This document shows positions 1 to 7,140 of a stretch of DNA of 11,121 nucleotides, in pieces. The position numbers and the translations under genes are program-made. This stretch comes from Candidatus Omnitrophota bacterium (lineage in GTDB: Bacteria; Omnitrophota; Gorgyraeia; S143-82). A model generated the notes under the pieces. That model saw only the letters and a list, made by a program, of their open reading frames with translations. It was not told the origin of the DNA and made no database searches. How positions within the stretch are numbered: position 1 is the stretch's first letter; every line of letters starts with the position of its first letter. The stretch spans positions 1 through 11,121 of the forward strand of contig JALVWL010000123.1 in the NCBI GenBank assembly GCA_027034965.1. Direction: 5' to 3'.

Positions 1-1073
1 GGGTTACTCTTATTCCTGGAGATGGTATTGGGCCTGAGGTCGTAGAGGCCGCTAAGAGGTGTGTGGAGGCGACTGGTGTTGAGATCGAATGGGAGGAGTT
101 TCTTGCTGGGCAGCGGGCCTTGGAAGAGTATGGTAAACTCGTACCAGATGAGTTGTTGGATTCTATTAGGGAGAATAAGGTGGCCTTAAAGGGGCCGATA
201 ACTACGCCGGTTGGTAGTGGGTTTCGTTCCATAAATGTGTTTTTGAGGAAGGAATTGGATCTGTTTGCCTGCGTGCGGCCTGCTAAGATATATCCGGGGG
301 TCAATACTCGATACGATGTTGTGGACCTGGTTGTGGTGAGGGAAAACACAGAGGACCTCTATGCAGGCATAGAATTTCAGGAGGGAAAAGAAGAGACACA
401 GGCATTGATAGAGCTAGTGGAAAGATATAACAGGGGTAGCGTTCGTACTGATGCTGGGGTGAGTCTTAAAGCTATATCAAGGTTTGGTTCGGAGAGAATA
501 GTGCGTTTTGCCTTCGAATATGCACTGCAAAATGGCCGTAAGAAGGTTACTGCCGTGCATAAGGCAAATATATTGAAATTTTCCGATGGCCTGTTTTTGG
601 ACATAGCTCGTTATGTGGCCAAGGACTACGAGGGAAGGATAGAGTTTGAAGACATTATAGTAGATAATCTATGTATGCAGCTGGTGCAGCGGCCAGAGAA
701 ATTTGATGTATTGGTACTCCCAAATCTTTACGGCGATATAGTTTCTGATTTGTGTGCTGGTCTGGTTGGGGGGCTTGGGGTTGCGCCAGGTGCCAATATC
801 GGACGAGATATAGCCCTATTTGAGCCAGTGCATGGTTCGGCCCCGAAATATGCTGGTTTGAATAAGGTTAATCCTATGGCCACGATACTTTCTGCGGTGA
901 TGATGCTTGATTATCTAGGTGAACATACAGCGGCGCGCAGATTAGAAGGTGCGGTTGAAGAAGTATTGCGAGAAAGGAAATCTGTTACCTATGACCTGCT
1001 GCCTCCTTCGGAGCAGGATAGGGCAGTAGGGACGATGGAAATGGCGGAGGCAATATGTCAAAAGTTGCGATAA
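1..1073 (+). CDS. icd: Isocitrate dehydrogenase, NAD(P)-dependent, 5'-partial
   Basis: Oxidatively decarboxylates isocitrate to 2-oxoglutarate in the cytoplasmic TCA cycle. The reading frame is open from the first full codon at base 3, giving 356 visible residues. It begins at the conserved N-terminal LIPGDGIGPE strand, so only a few residues and the start codon are missing; an internal GTG at 63 is not the start. Visible motifs (numbered from base 3) are GPITTPVGSGFRS around 64-76, the isocitrate-binding S76/N78/R82 and R92, RENTED at 113-118, catalytic K187 in AVHKAN, metal-binding D221, D245 and D249, and HGSAPKYAG at 277-285. S76 in SxNxxLRK fits isocitrate rather than isopropylmalate. 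Cofactor choice is unclear: K282/Y283 and Y330 resemble NADP-type enzymes, while the rest resembles bacterial enzymes usually labelled NAD-dependent. Its 3' end overlaps mdh by 19 bases, so the two are probably co-translated. A homoisocitrate or tartrate dehydrogenase is a less likely alternative. Confidence 0.9.
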   Translation, partial: VTLIPGDGIGPEVVEAAKRCVEATGVEIEWEEFLAGQRALEEYGKLVPDELLDSIRENKVALKGPITTPVGSGFRSINVFLRKELDLFACVRPAKIYPGVNTRYDVVDLVVVRENTEDLYAGIEFQEGKEETQALIELVERYNRGSVRTDAGVSLKAISRFGSERIVRFAFEYALQNGRKKVTAVHKANILKFSDGLFLDIARYVAKDYEGRIEFEDIIVDNLCMQLVQRPEKFDVLVLPNLYGDIVSDLCAGLVGGLGVAPGANIGRDIALFEPVHGSAPKYAGLNKVNPMATILSAVMMLDYLGEHTAARRLEGAVEEVLRERKSVTYDLLPPSEQDRAVGTMEMAEAICQKLR

Positions 1074-1894
1074 TTGGGGCAGGTAATGTCGGTGGACTTG
1101 CAGCGAGCTGGATAGCTGGGCTGGATATTGCCGATGTGGTGCTTATAGACAAAAATGACGGCCTTGCCAGGGGAAAGGCTATGGATATAAACGACAGTCT
1201 CTATATATTAGGGAGTAATAGGTGGGTCTGGGGAGGTAGTGATTACAATCTCATAACAGGAGCCGATATTGTTGTGATAACCGCTGGTGTGGCCAGGAAA
1301 CCTGGAATGGATAGGGAAGATTTGTTGAAGATAAATAAGGAGATAGTGCAGGGGATAATAGAAAAGGCCAAAGGGCTTGTTGCAGAGGATGCCGCCTGGG
1401 TCTTTGTAACCAATCCATTAGATGCTATTACCGAGTTTGGCTATAGCTTGCTTGGGATTGACAGGCATAAAGTTATGGGGATGGGTGTAAATCTTGATAC
1501 ATCCAGGATGATTAATCAGATTTCTCGCTCTCTGGGGGTTGCCAGGACAAGCCTGTCTGCTATGGTGGTTGGCAAACACGGTAAGGGAATGAGGCCTTTA
1601 GTAGATGAGATTTCTATCTCTGGTATACCCGCTACTCTGGATAAGGAAATTAAGGAGGAGATTCGAGATATGACTGTTAACCGCGGCGCTGAGATAGTGG
1701 CCTGCTTTGGCACTGGTAGTGCCTACGTTGCGCCAGGCGCGGGGATATATCAGGTCGTGAAGCACCTACTATCAGGGGATGGTTCTGTCCTACCTCTTTC
1801 TGTGCCGCTGGAGGGAGAGAGGGAAATATTCGGAGAGTGTACTGGAGTGCCCGTTGTCTTGGGAAGGCTTTGCTGGGAAAAGGTCCTGGAGTAG
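1055..1894 (+). CDS. mdh: Malate dehydrogenase (LDH/MDH family), short C-terminus
   Basis: Interconverts malate and oxaloacetate with NAD in the cytoplasm. The 279-residue product has the Rossmann motif GAGNVGG at 8-14 and an acidic D32 after the second strand, which fits NAD preference. Substrate arginines R81 and R87 lie in the loop ARKPGMDR, followed by VTNPLD at 118-123, R151 in NLDTSR and catalytic H175. The His loop reads GKHGK, whereas GGHGD or GEHGD is usual; D148 of the catalytic Asp-His pair is present. R81 with the MDH-type loop argues for malate rather than lactate. The ATG at 1055 has a GGAGG at 1046-1050, both inside the end of the isocitrate dehydrogenase gene. Relatives are about 300 to 330 residues; this protein stops shortly after GVPVVLG and lacks the final helix. 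Either the gene is genuinely shortened or a frameshift lies near 1890. Family assignment is firm; full activity is less certain. Confidence 0.88.
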   Translation: MSKVAIIGAGNVGGLAASWIAGLDIADVVLIDKNDGLARGKAMDINDSLYILGSNRWVWGGSDYNLITGADIVVITAGVARKPGMDREDLLKINKEIVQGIIEKAKGLVAEDAAWVFVTNPLDAITEFGYSLLGIDRHKVMGMGVNLDTSRMINQISRSLGVARTSLSAMVVGKHGKGMRPLVDEISISGIPATLDKEIKEEIRDMTVNRGAEIVACFGTGSAYVAPGAGIYQVVKHLLSGDGSVLPLSVPLEGEREIFGECTGVPVVLGRLCWEKVLE

Positions 1895-1924
1895 AAGTCT
1901 GGCTTTGGAGGGATTTGATAGGGA

Positions 1925-2818
1925 ATGGAACTGGTCGTATCTGATAGCTGTGGGTTCTGTGTTGGAGTAAACCATGCGGTTAGCCTTTTAGAGTCTGTTC
2001 TCAAAGAGAATCCTGATAGGTCGGTTTATTCCCTTGGAATGTTCATCCATAATGAAAAGGAGATAGAGCGGCTAAGATTATCAGGTTTAAAAGTTGTTGA
2101 TTCTATTGACGATGTGCCTGATGGTGCAATGATTCTCCTCCCTTCTCACGGTACCCCACCTGAGATCAAAGAGAAATGCTGCCAGAAATCTCTAGAGGCA
2201 GTTGACCTTATCTGTATATATGTAAAGAAATTGCAGGAGATCGCCCTGTCTTTGAAAAAAGAGGGGTTTGATGTGGTTATGATAGGTGATAGGGACCATC
2301 CAGAGGTAAGGGCGGTAAAGGCGATTGTTGGGGATTTGATAGTTATTGACAAACCAACGCTTTTAAATGATAATTTAACCTTATCTATAAATAATAGATA
2401 TGGTGTTATTTCTCAAACAACACAGTCTCTTGAATTCTATAAAGAGGCGGTTAACTGGTTGTTAGGGAAGGCCTTTCCCAAGAAGGAGGTGAGAGTCTAT
2501 AACACTATTTGTTGGGATGTTGTGGAAAGGCAGTCAAAGGTGCGGGAACTTGCCTCTCGGTGCGATGTTGTGTTTGTACTGGGTGGCAAGAGGAGCGCTA
2601 ATACTCGACGGCTCTTTGAGATATCCTCTGAGATAACGACAACGGTTTTGATAAGCGACCTGTCGGATTTTTCACCTGAGTATGTGAAGGAGAAAACGAA
2701 AGTAGGTATCATAAGTGGTACATCGACACCAATGTGGTTTGTAGATAAATTTGTGGAGCTTTTAAGGTCATTGAATCTAGATATAAATATAAAAAAGGAA
2801 GGTGATATAAATGGATAA
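1925..2818 (+). CDS. ispH: 4-hydroxy-3-methylbut-2-enyl diphosphate reductase
   Basis: Last step of the MEP isoprenoid pathway: a [4Fe-4S] enzyme reducing HMBPP to isopentenyl and dimethylallyl diphosphate. The 297 residues match the usual length. Three iron-sulfur cysteines are in place: C12 in GFCVG, C97 in DLICIYV and C196 in NTICWD. Substrate-site residues are also seen: H42 in IHN, H75 in SHGTPP, H125 with proton-donor E127 in DHPEVRA, the SQTTQS loop around 163-168, and S224/N226 in GKRSANTRR. The end has ISGTSTP at 263-269. The second cysteine usually sits in DATCP; here the proline and the flanking residues differ. The start at 1925 gives the expected N-terminus just ahead of C12; a GGAGGG lies at 1907-1912, 12 bases upstream. 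The gene starts 30 bases after mdh and overlaps rpsA by 8 bases. An ispH next to rpsA is a known arrangement, and some Clostridia fuse the two. Confidence 0.95.
   Translation: MELVVSDSCGFCVGVNHAVSLLESVLKENPDRSVYSLGMFIHNEKEIERLRLSGLKVVDSIDDVPDGAMILLPSHGTPPEIKEKCCQKSLEAVDLICIYVKKLQEIALSLKKEGFDVVMIGDRDHPEVRAVKAIVGDLIVIDKPTLLNDNLTLSINNRYGVISQTTQSLEFYKEAVNWLLGKAFPKKEVRVYNTICWDVVERQSKVRELASRCDVVFVLGGKRSANTRRLFEISSEITTTVLISDLSDFSPEYVKEKTKVGIISGTSTPMWFVDKFVELLRSLNLDINIKKEGDING
2797..2806 (+). promoter_or_regulatory. Ribosome binding site of rpsA, inside ispH
   Basis: GGAAGGTGAT is a near-perfect match to the anti-Shine-Dalgarno complement and lies 4 bases before the ATG at 2811. It fixes the rpsA start and sits within the last ispH codons. 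The pair therefore overlaps by 8 bases and is likely translationally coupled. Confidence 0.75.
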
Positions 2819-4385
2819 TGAGATGATGGAGATCTATTCTGAGTATCTGAAAGAGATAAAGGATGGCGAGATAGTAAAGGGAAAGATTATCGGGATATCT
2901 GGTAATGAGGTTGTAGTGGATATAGGATACAAATCAGAGGGCTTTATCCCGAAGGAAGAGTTTTTATGGGACGATATAGAGATAGGAAGGGAGATAGATG
3001 TCTATGTCGATACAACTGAGGATGATGAAGGGATGTTGGTTATCTCTAAGAAGAAGGCCGATAGGTTTATTGGCTGGGATAAGATAATAGCAGAGTATTC
3101 TGAAGGCAGTATTGCCGCTGGCAGGGTTGCAAAGATTGTCAAGGGCGGCTTTATTGTAGATATATATGGTATGGATTGCTTCCTCCCCAATTCCCTTTCC
3201 ACTTTCAGGGGGAAGGAGCGTCAGGTCCTGGGTAAGGAGTTCAATTTTATGATAATAAAGATAAACCGTCTGCGCAAGAATATCGTTGTCTCCAGGAAAG
3301 ACGCCCTGCATAAAGAAAAGGAAGAGGCCCAAAAGAAGTTGTGGCAGGAGATTAATGAAGGCGATGTTCGAGAGGGAGTTGTAAAGAATATAACTGATTT
3401 CGGTGCGTTTATAGATCTGGGGGGTGTGGATGGCCTGCTTCATATTACGGATATGAGTTGGGGGAAGATAAATTATCCCTCAGAGGTCCTTAAAGTCGGC
3501 GATAAGGTTAAGGTAAAGATACTCTCTATAGATAAGGACTCAGGCAAGATTGCCCTTGGTCTAAAACAGTTGACAGAGGATCCCTGGTTAAAAGTTGAAG
3601 AGAAGTACCCTGTCGGATCAGTTGTAAAGGGTAGGGTTGTAAATATAATGCCCTATGGGGTATTCCTTGAGCTTGAACCGGGTGTGGAAGGGCTTGTCCA
3701 TATATCTGAGATGTCCTGGACCCGCAGGAACGTGAATCCTTCGGAATTATTTAATTACAATGATAACGTCAGTGCGGTGGTCTTGGCCGTTGATCCAGAA
3801 AAGAGGAAGATTTCCCTTGGGGTTAAGCAGCTTCAGGACAATCCCTGGGATACGATAGATGAAAAGGTCCCTGTGGGCGCGGTGCTCAAAGGAGTGGTCA
3901 GGGGCTTTACTGATTACGGTGCATTTGTTGAGATACTCGATGGTATAGAGGGAATGGTCCATGTCTCTGATCTGTCATGGACGCGCAGGATTACCCATCC
4001 CCAGGAGGTCCTCAAAAAGGGAGAAGAGGTTGAAGTGAAGGTGATTTCTATAGATAAAGAGGCCCAGAAGATAGCCCTTGGGATTAAGCAGCTGAAACCA
4101 AATCCTTGGCCTGAGTTGGTCGAGAGGTATAAGGTTGGTAGTGTTATCAGCGGTGAAGTGGTAAAGGTAGCCAACTTCGGGGCCTTCGTTAAACTGGAGG
4201 ACGAATTAGAGGGTCTTGTCTATATGTCGGAGATGGATAAGGAAGTGGCAGAAAAGCTCAAGCCCCACGATAAGGTGGAGGTAAGGGTTGTCAAGGTGGA
4301 TCCGGATCAGATGAAGATAGGTCTGAGTATGAAGGACGTCAATTTGCCTGAAGAGACCGCTCAATCCGAGACAGGGGAAAATTAA
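2811..4385 (+). CDS. rpsA: Ribosomal protein S1, six S1 domains
   Basis: 30S subunit protein that binds mRNA leaders and helps load them on the ribosome. The 524 residues contain six S1 (OB-fold) repeats at roughly 17-83, 97-163, 182-253, 267-340, 354-427 and 441-509. This is the layout of E. coli S1 (557 residues). Repeats 3 to 5 are the most canonical, each with a V-G-x-V-x-G opening, a central G-x-F or G-A-F strand, EGLVHISEMSW-like or related cores, and spacing ended by an xxNPW or xxDPW linker. Repeats 1 and 2 are diverged, as expected for the ribosome-docking end. The tail after 510 is short and acidic. It overlaps ispH by 8 bases and precedes yajC by 12 bases. The long opposite-strand reading frames inside it are shadows. 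Confidence 0.95.
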   Translation: MDNEMMEIYSEYLKEIKDGEIVKGKIIGISGNEVVVDIGYKSEGFIPKEEFLWDDIEIGREIDVYVDTTEDDEGMLVISKKKADRFIGWDKIIAEYSEGSIAAGRVAKIVKGGFIVDIYGMDCFLPNSLSTFRGKERQVLGKEFNFMIIKINRLRKNIVVSRKDALHKEKEEAQKKLWQEINEGDVREGVVKNITDFGAFIDLGGVDGLLHITDMSWGKINYPSEVLKVGDKVKVKILSIDKDSGKIALGLKQLTEDPWLKVEEKYPVGSVVKGRVVNIMPYGVFLELEPGVEGLVHISEMSWTRRNVNPSELFNYNDNVSAVVLAVDPEKRKISLGVKQLQDNPWDTIDEKVPVGAVLKGVVRGFTDYGAFVEILDGIEGMVHVSDLSWTRRITHPQEVLKKGEEVEVKVISIDKEAQKIALGIKQLKPNPWPELVERYKVGSVISGEVVKVANFGAFVKLEDELEGLVYMSEMDKEVAEKLKPHDKVEVRVVKVDPDQMKIGLSMKDVNLPEETAQSETGEN

Positions 4386-4389
4386 GGAG
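4384..4389 (+). promoter_or_regulatory. Ribosome binding site of yajC
   Basis: AAGGAG overlaps the rpsA stop codon and stands 8 bases before the yajC ATG at 4398, which supports that start and continuous translation from rpsA. Confidence 0.7.
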
Positions 4390-4397
4390 AATCATTT

Positions 4398-4661
4398 ATG
4401 GGAGGGAATGTAATATTGCAGGCTGTGCCGCTGATTATTGTCTTGGGTGTATTTTACTTTGTCGTTATCCTGCCTGCTCGAAAGCAGCAGGAGGAACACA
4501 AGAGGATGATAGCATCCCTCAAACCAGGAGACAAGATAGTTACGATTGGCGGCATTCATGGGATGATTGCCAGTGTAAAGGATGATGTTGTCTCCGTCCG
4601 TATAGGTGGGGATACAAAGATAGATGTGGACAAGACGGCAATAGCCAGGAAGCTAAGCTGA
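4398..4661 (+). CDS. yajC: Sec translocon accessory protein YajC
   Basis: Small inner-membrane partner of SecDF in the holotranslocon. The 87 residues show one membrane helix at about 5-25, then the family hallmark: LPARKQQEEHKRM at 25-37, immediately followed by LKPGDKIVTIGGIHG at 41-55. The rest is a short soluble beta-rich domain ending in IARKLS. Length is typical. It is placed directly before secDF with a 9-base gap, the standard yajC-secD-secF order. The secDF ribosome binding site (TGAGGAG, 4659-4665) overlaps its stop codon, so the two are probably coupled. Confidence 0.93.
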   Translation: MGGNVILQAVPLIIVLGVFYFVVILPARKQQEEHKRMIASLKPGDKIVTIGGIHGMIASVKDDVVSVRIGGDTKIDVDKTAIARKLS

Positions 4662-4670
4662 GGAGTTGGT

Positions 4671-6833
4671 ATGGATAAGAGGATTCAATGGAGATTGATT
4701 GCATCTCTTGCCGTGCTGGGCTTTTCTCTGTGGTCGGCCCTGCCCTTGAATAAAAAGATAAATCTTGGATTGGACCTAAAAGGCGGAATGCACCTGGTTA
4801 TGAAGGTCGATACCAAAGATGTCCCTGCGGCTGATAGGGACGATGTTGTGGAAAGGGCAGTTGAGGTAATAAGGAATCGTATAGATGAGTTTGGAGTAAA
4901 AGAGCCTTCTATTATCCGTCAGGGTTCGGATGAGATTGTCTTGCAGCTGCCAGGTGTTACAGACAGGAAACGCGCATTGTCTATTGTGGGACGCACTGCG
5001 CTACTTGAGTTCAAGTTGGTGATAGATGATCCCCAATTGTTGTCCAAGGCCCTGGCAGGGGAGGAGATACCGCCTGAATATGAGGTCCTTTATAGTAATG
5101 AAGGCAATGCCTTTCTCGTAGAAAAGAAGCCCTTGCTTACTGGAGATGCAATCAATAAGGCCTATGTGAGTTTTGATTCCTACAATCGACCTGTGGTCAG
5201 CCTGGAGCTCACTTCAGAGGGTGGAAAGGCTTTTGCCGATATAACAGGCAAGCATATTGGAGAGCGCCTGGCGATTATCCTTGATAACAAGGTCCAGTCA
5301 GCACCAGAGATAAGGCAGAAGATTGCAGGTGGAAGGGCGATGATAACTGGCCGTTTTACACCAGAAGAGGCCAACGACCTTGCCCTGGTCTTGCGGGTGG
5401 GTGCGTTGCCTGCACCAATGGAGGTAGTTGAAGAGCGGACAGTTGGTCCCTTGTTGGGCCAGGACTCTATAAAGAAGGGCATAATATCTGCCCTGGTGGG
5501 CGCTGCTCTGGTATTTTTGTTTATGATCTTCTATTATCGTCTTTCCGGACTTATCGCTGACCTGGCCCTGATATTTAATGTCTTGATTATCTTAGGGGGC
5601 CTTGGCCTCTTCCACGCCACCTTAACCCTGCCGGGAATTGCAGGTATCATACTCACCCTTGGTATGGCCGTAGACGCCAATGTCCTTATCAATGAAAGGA
5701 TAAAAGAAGAGCTGCGTTCCGGTAATCCCATCAGGACGGCGGTAAGGGCAGGCTATGAGCGGGTCTTTCTTACGATAGTTGATTCTAATATAACTACCCT
5801 AATTGCCGCACTGATGTTGTTCCAATTTGGTACAGGCCCGATTAAGGGCTTTGCAGTAACGCTTTCTATAGGTATTATTGCGAGTATGTTTACATCTATT
5901 GTATTTACTCGTCTTATATTCGAGTTATTGCTTCAATATGGCAGCCTCTCCCATCTGCCTATGTCTAGCTTCTTTAGCAAGGCCAATTTCGACTTTCTCA
6001 ACAAGCGTCATATTGCCTATGCACTGTCTCTGGCAGTGATAACAGGAGGTATTATCAGCTTTGTTATGCGGGGAAGTTCTATGTATGGTATTGATTTTGC
6101 CGGTGGTTATCTTCAGGAATACAGGTTTTCTAGACCCGTAAATAGCGAACAGATAAGAGCAGAGCTGGATAGACTGGGAGTAAAGGATGCAGTTATTCAG
6201 CGCTTTCGAGATGATAAAAACACAGTTATTATACGGAGCAAGAATGACCTGGTAGACAAAATTGATAAGGCCTTTGCCCAGGTGTTCGATGCCAAGCTAT
6301 TGCGCGTAGAGAGGGTCGGGCCTTCTATTGGAAAACTGCTAAAACGAAAGGCTACCTTGGCGGTCTTCTGGTCACTTCTGGGTATCCTTGTATATGTTGC
6401 ATTTCGCTTTCATCACTTCAACTTTGCCATTGCTGCAGTGGTTGCCCTTTTGCACGATGTGTTGGTAGCATTGAGCTTTCTGGCCTTTACTGGGCGCAGG
6501 CTGGATCTATTGATAGTAACCGCACTATTGACCATAGCAGGTTATTCGGTCAACGATACGATAGTAATCTATGACAGGGTCAGGGAGAAAAGGAGGACCC
6601 TCAGGCGAAAGGGGCTCTATGAAATAATAAATATTGCCATAAACGAAACCCTTGGACGCACAATTATAACGTCCCTTACAACACTGCTGGTTGTAGTATC
6701 TATATTCCTTTTCGGTGGCGAAGTTTTAAACGACTTTGCATTTACTTTGTTGGTGGGGATTGTTTCGGGTACGTATTCCACCATATTTATTGCCTCACCG
6801 CTCGTTCTAGCCGGCAGGAATGTCAAACGATAG
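4671..6833 (+). CDS. secDF: Fused protein translocase subunit SecDF
   Basis: Proton-driven RND-type membrane protein that pulls exported proteins out of SecYEG on the outer face. The 720 residues carry SecD and SecF in one chain without a stop. The SecD half has a first membrane helix at about 8-24, the signature LGLDLKGGMHL at 32-42, the periplasmic P1 region to about 255, and five helices from about 268 to 420. The SecF half starts near 440 with FDFLNKRHIAY, then a helix at about 446-466, YGIDFAGGY at 472-480, a smaller periplasmic domain, and five helices from about 560 to 712. Conserved charged residues seen are D335 in GMAVDAN, D596 in LLHDVLV, D629 in YSVNDT and R663 in LGRTIITS; the D335/D629 pair corresponds to the proton path known in Thermus SecDF. 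In many bacteria secD and secF are separate genes. It ends the likely operon. Confidence 0.95.
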   Translation: MDKRIQWRLIASLAVLGFSLWSALPLNKKINLGLDLKGGMHLVMKVDTKDVPAADRDDVVERAVEVIRNRIDEFGVKEPSIIRQGSDEIVLQLPGVTDRKRALSIVGRTALLEFKLVIDDPQLLSKALAGEEIPPEYEVLYSNEGNAFLVEKKPLLTGDAINKAYVSFDSYNRPVVSLELTSEGGKAFADITGKHIGERLAIILDNKVQSAPEIRQKIAGGRAMITGRFTPEEANDLALVLRVGALPAPMEVVEERTVGPLLGQDSIKKGIISALVGAALVFLFMIFYYRLSGLIADLALIFNVLIILGGLGLFHATLTLPGIAGIILTLGMAVDANVLINERIKEELRSGNPIRTAVRAGYERVFLTIVDSNITTLIAALMLFQFGTGPIKGFAVTLSIGIIASMFTSIVFTRLIFELLLQYGSLSHLPMSSFFSKANFDFLNKRHIAYALSLAVITGGIISFVMRGSSMYGIDFAGGYLQEYRFSRPVNSEQIRAELDRLGVKDAVIQRFRDDKNTVIIRSKNDLVDKIDKAFAQVFDAKLLRVERVGPSIGKLLKRKATLAVFWSLLGILVYVAFRFHHFNFAIAAVVALLHDVLVALSFLAFTGRRLDLLIVTALLTIAGYSVNDTIVIYDRVREKRRTLRRKGLYEIINIAINETLGRTIITSLTTLLVVVSIFLFGGEVLNDFAFTLLVGIVSGTYSTIFIASPLVLAGRNVKR

Positions 6834-6894
6834 ATCCAAATTATGCAATAGGGCTTTGTGATATAATGGAAGCCGTTATAGGGCAAATTAAAAT

Positions 6895-6941
6895 AACTAA
6901 AAACTCAAAGCGCAAAACTAAAAACCACAACGCAAGTTTTG
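6895..6941. repeat. A-rich short direct repeats
   Basis: AACTAAAAAC occurs exactly at 6895-6904 and again at 6916-6925, in a stretch of CAAAACT/ACTCAAA-like words. CAAAACT at 6913-6919 can pair with AGTTTTG at 6935-6941. The block resembles low-complexity intergenic repeats and lies next to the larger inverted repeat, so both may belong to one dispersed element. Confidence 0.5.
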
Positions 6942-6954
6942 AGAATGGAGGAGG

Positions 6955-7050
6955 AAGCATGAAGAAGGAAGGGAATTTTTTGAATTTCATAAGAGGAAAT
7001 ATGTTGGGAGATAAAAATCCTTCATTCTCCATGCTCCATTCTTCATGCTT
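6955..7050. repeat. Purine-rich inverted repeat, MITE-like or hairpin
   Basis: AAGCATGAAGAA at 6955-6966 is matched exactly in inverse orientation by TTCTTCATGCTT at 7039-7050. Beyond this core, the left arm (GAAGGG then a T run at 6964-6980) is loosely mirrored by the inverse of 7013-7025, with an extra segment in the right arm made of repeated GGAG/ATG words. About 70 bases separate the perfect arms. A short frame of 38 codons (6959-7075) with a strong GGAGGAGG upstream exists, but it is built largely from the repeat and is probably not a gene. Dispersed copies elsewhere in the genome would be expected if this is a MITE. Confidence 0.5.
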
Positions 7051-7084
7051 AATTTATAAAGGAATTGTTGATTAGCAAAAACGA

Positions 7085-7134
7085 TTTAAAATAGGGAAAT
7101 CTAATGTATAATCCGGGTTTGATTTAAAGGGAGA
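7085..7134 (+). promoter_or_regulatory. Likely ileS promoter and ribosome binding site
   Basis: TATAAT at 7107-7112 is a perfect sigma70-type -10 box, with a weak -35 candidate TTTAAA at 7085-7090 and a 16-base spacer. Transcription would start near 7119, leaving a leader of only about 22 bases. AAGGGAG at 7127-7133, 7 bases before the ATG at 7141, is the ribosome binding site. The short leader leaves no room for a T-box. Confidence 0.55.
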
Positions 7135-7140
7135 CAATTT

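Larger units (their letters stand above)
6834..7140 (+). other. Intergenic region between secDF and ileS
   Basis: This 307-base gap has no convincing gene. It contains A-rich short repeats (about 6891-6941), a purine-rich inverted repeat (6955-7050) and the ileS promoter region (7085-7134). No U-tailed hairpin was found just after secDF; the GGCTT/AAGCC pairing near 6852-6874 has only 5 base pairs and no T run. No T-box leader precedes ileS. Confidence 0.7.

Noticed and set aside
2964..3443. 159-codon reading frame on the minus strand
   Set aside because: It lies entirely within rpsA S1 domains 1 to 3, which are clearly coding on the + strand; the product matches no family I know.
6841..6867. 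TATAAT at 6862-6867 with a weak upstream TTATGC, as a promoter
   Set aside because: The spacer is only 15 bases, the -35 is poor, and no gene follows directly; the box at 7107-7112 suits ileS better.
6851..6875. GGCTT/AAGCC pairing after secDF as a terminator
   Set aside because: The stem is only 5 base pairs with a 13-base loop and lacks a following T run.
6959..7075. Small frame of 38 codons (longer if begun at 6866) with a strong GGAGGAGG ahead of ATG 6959
   Set aside because: Its codons lie largely inside the inverted repeat and purine-rich repeat words, the product has no recognisable domain, and the purine-rich repeat itself creates the apparent ribosome binding site.
7076..7140. T-box riboswitch upstream of ileS
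   Set aside because: The predicted leader is about 22 bases, and no T-box sequence or antiterminator hairpin is visible in the gap.
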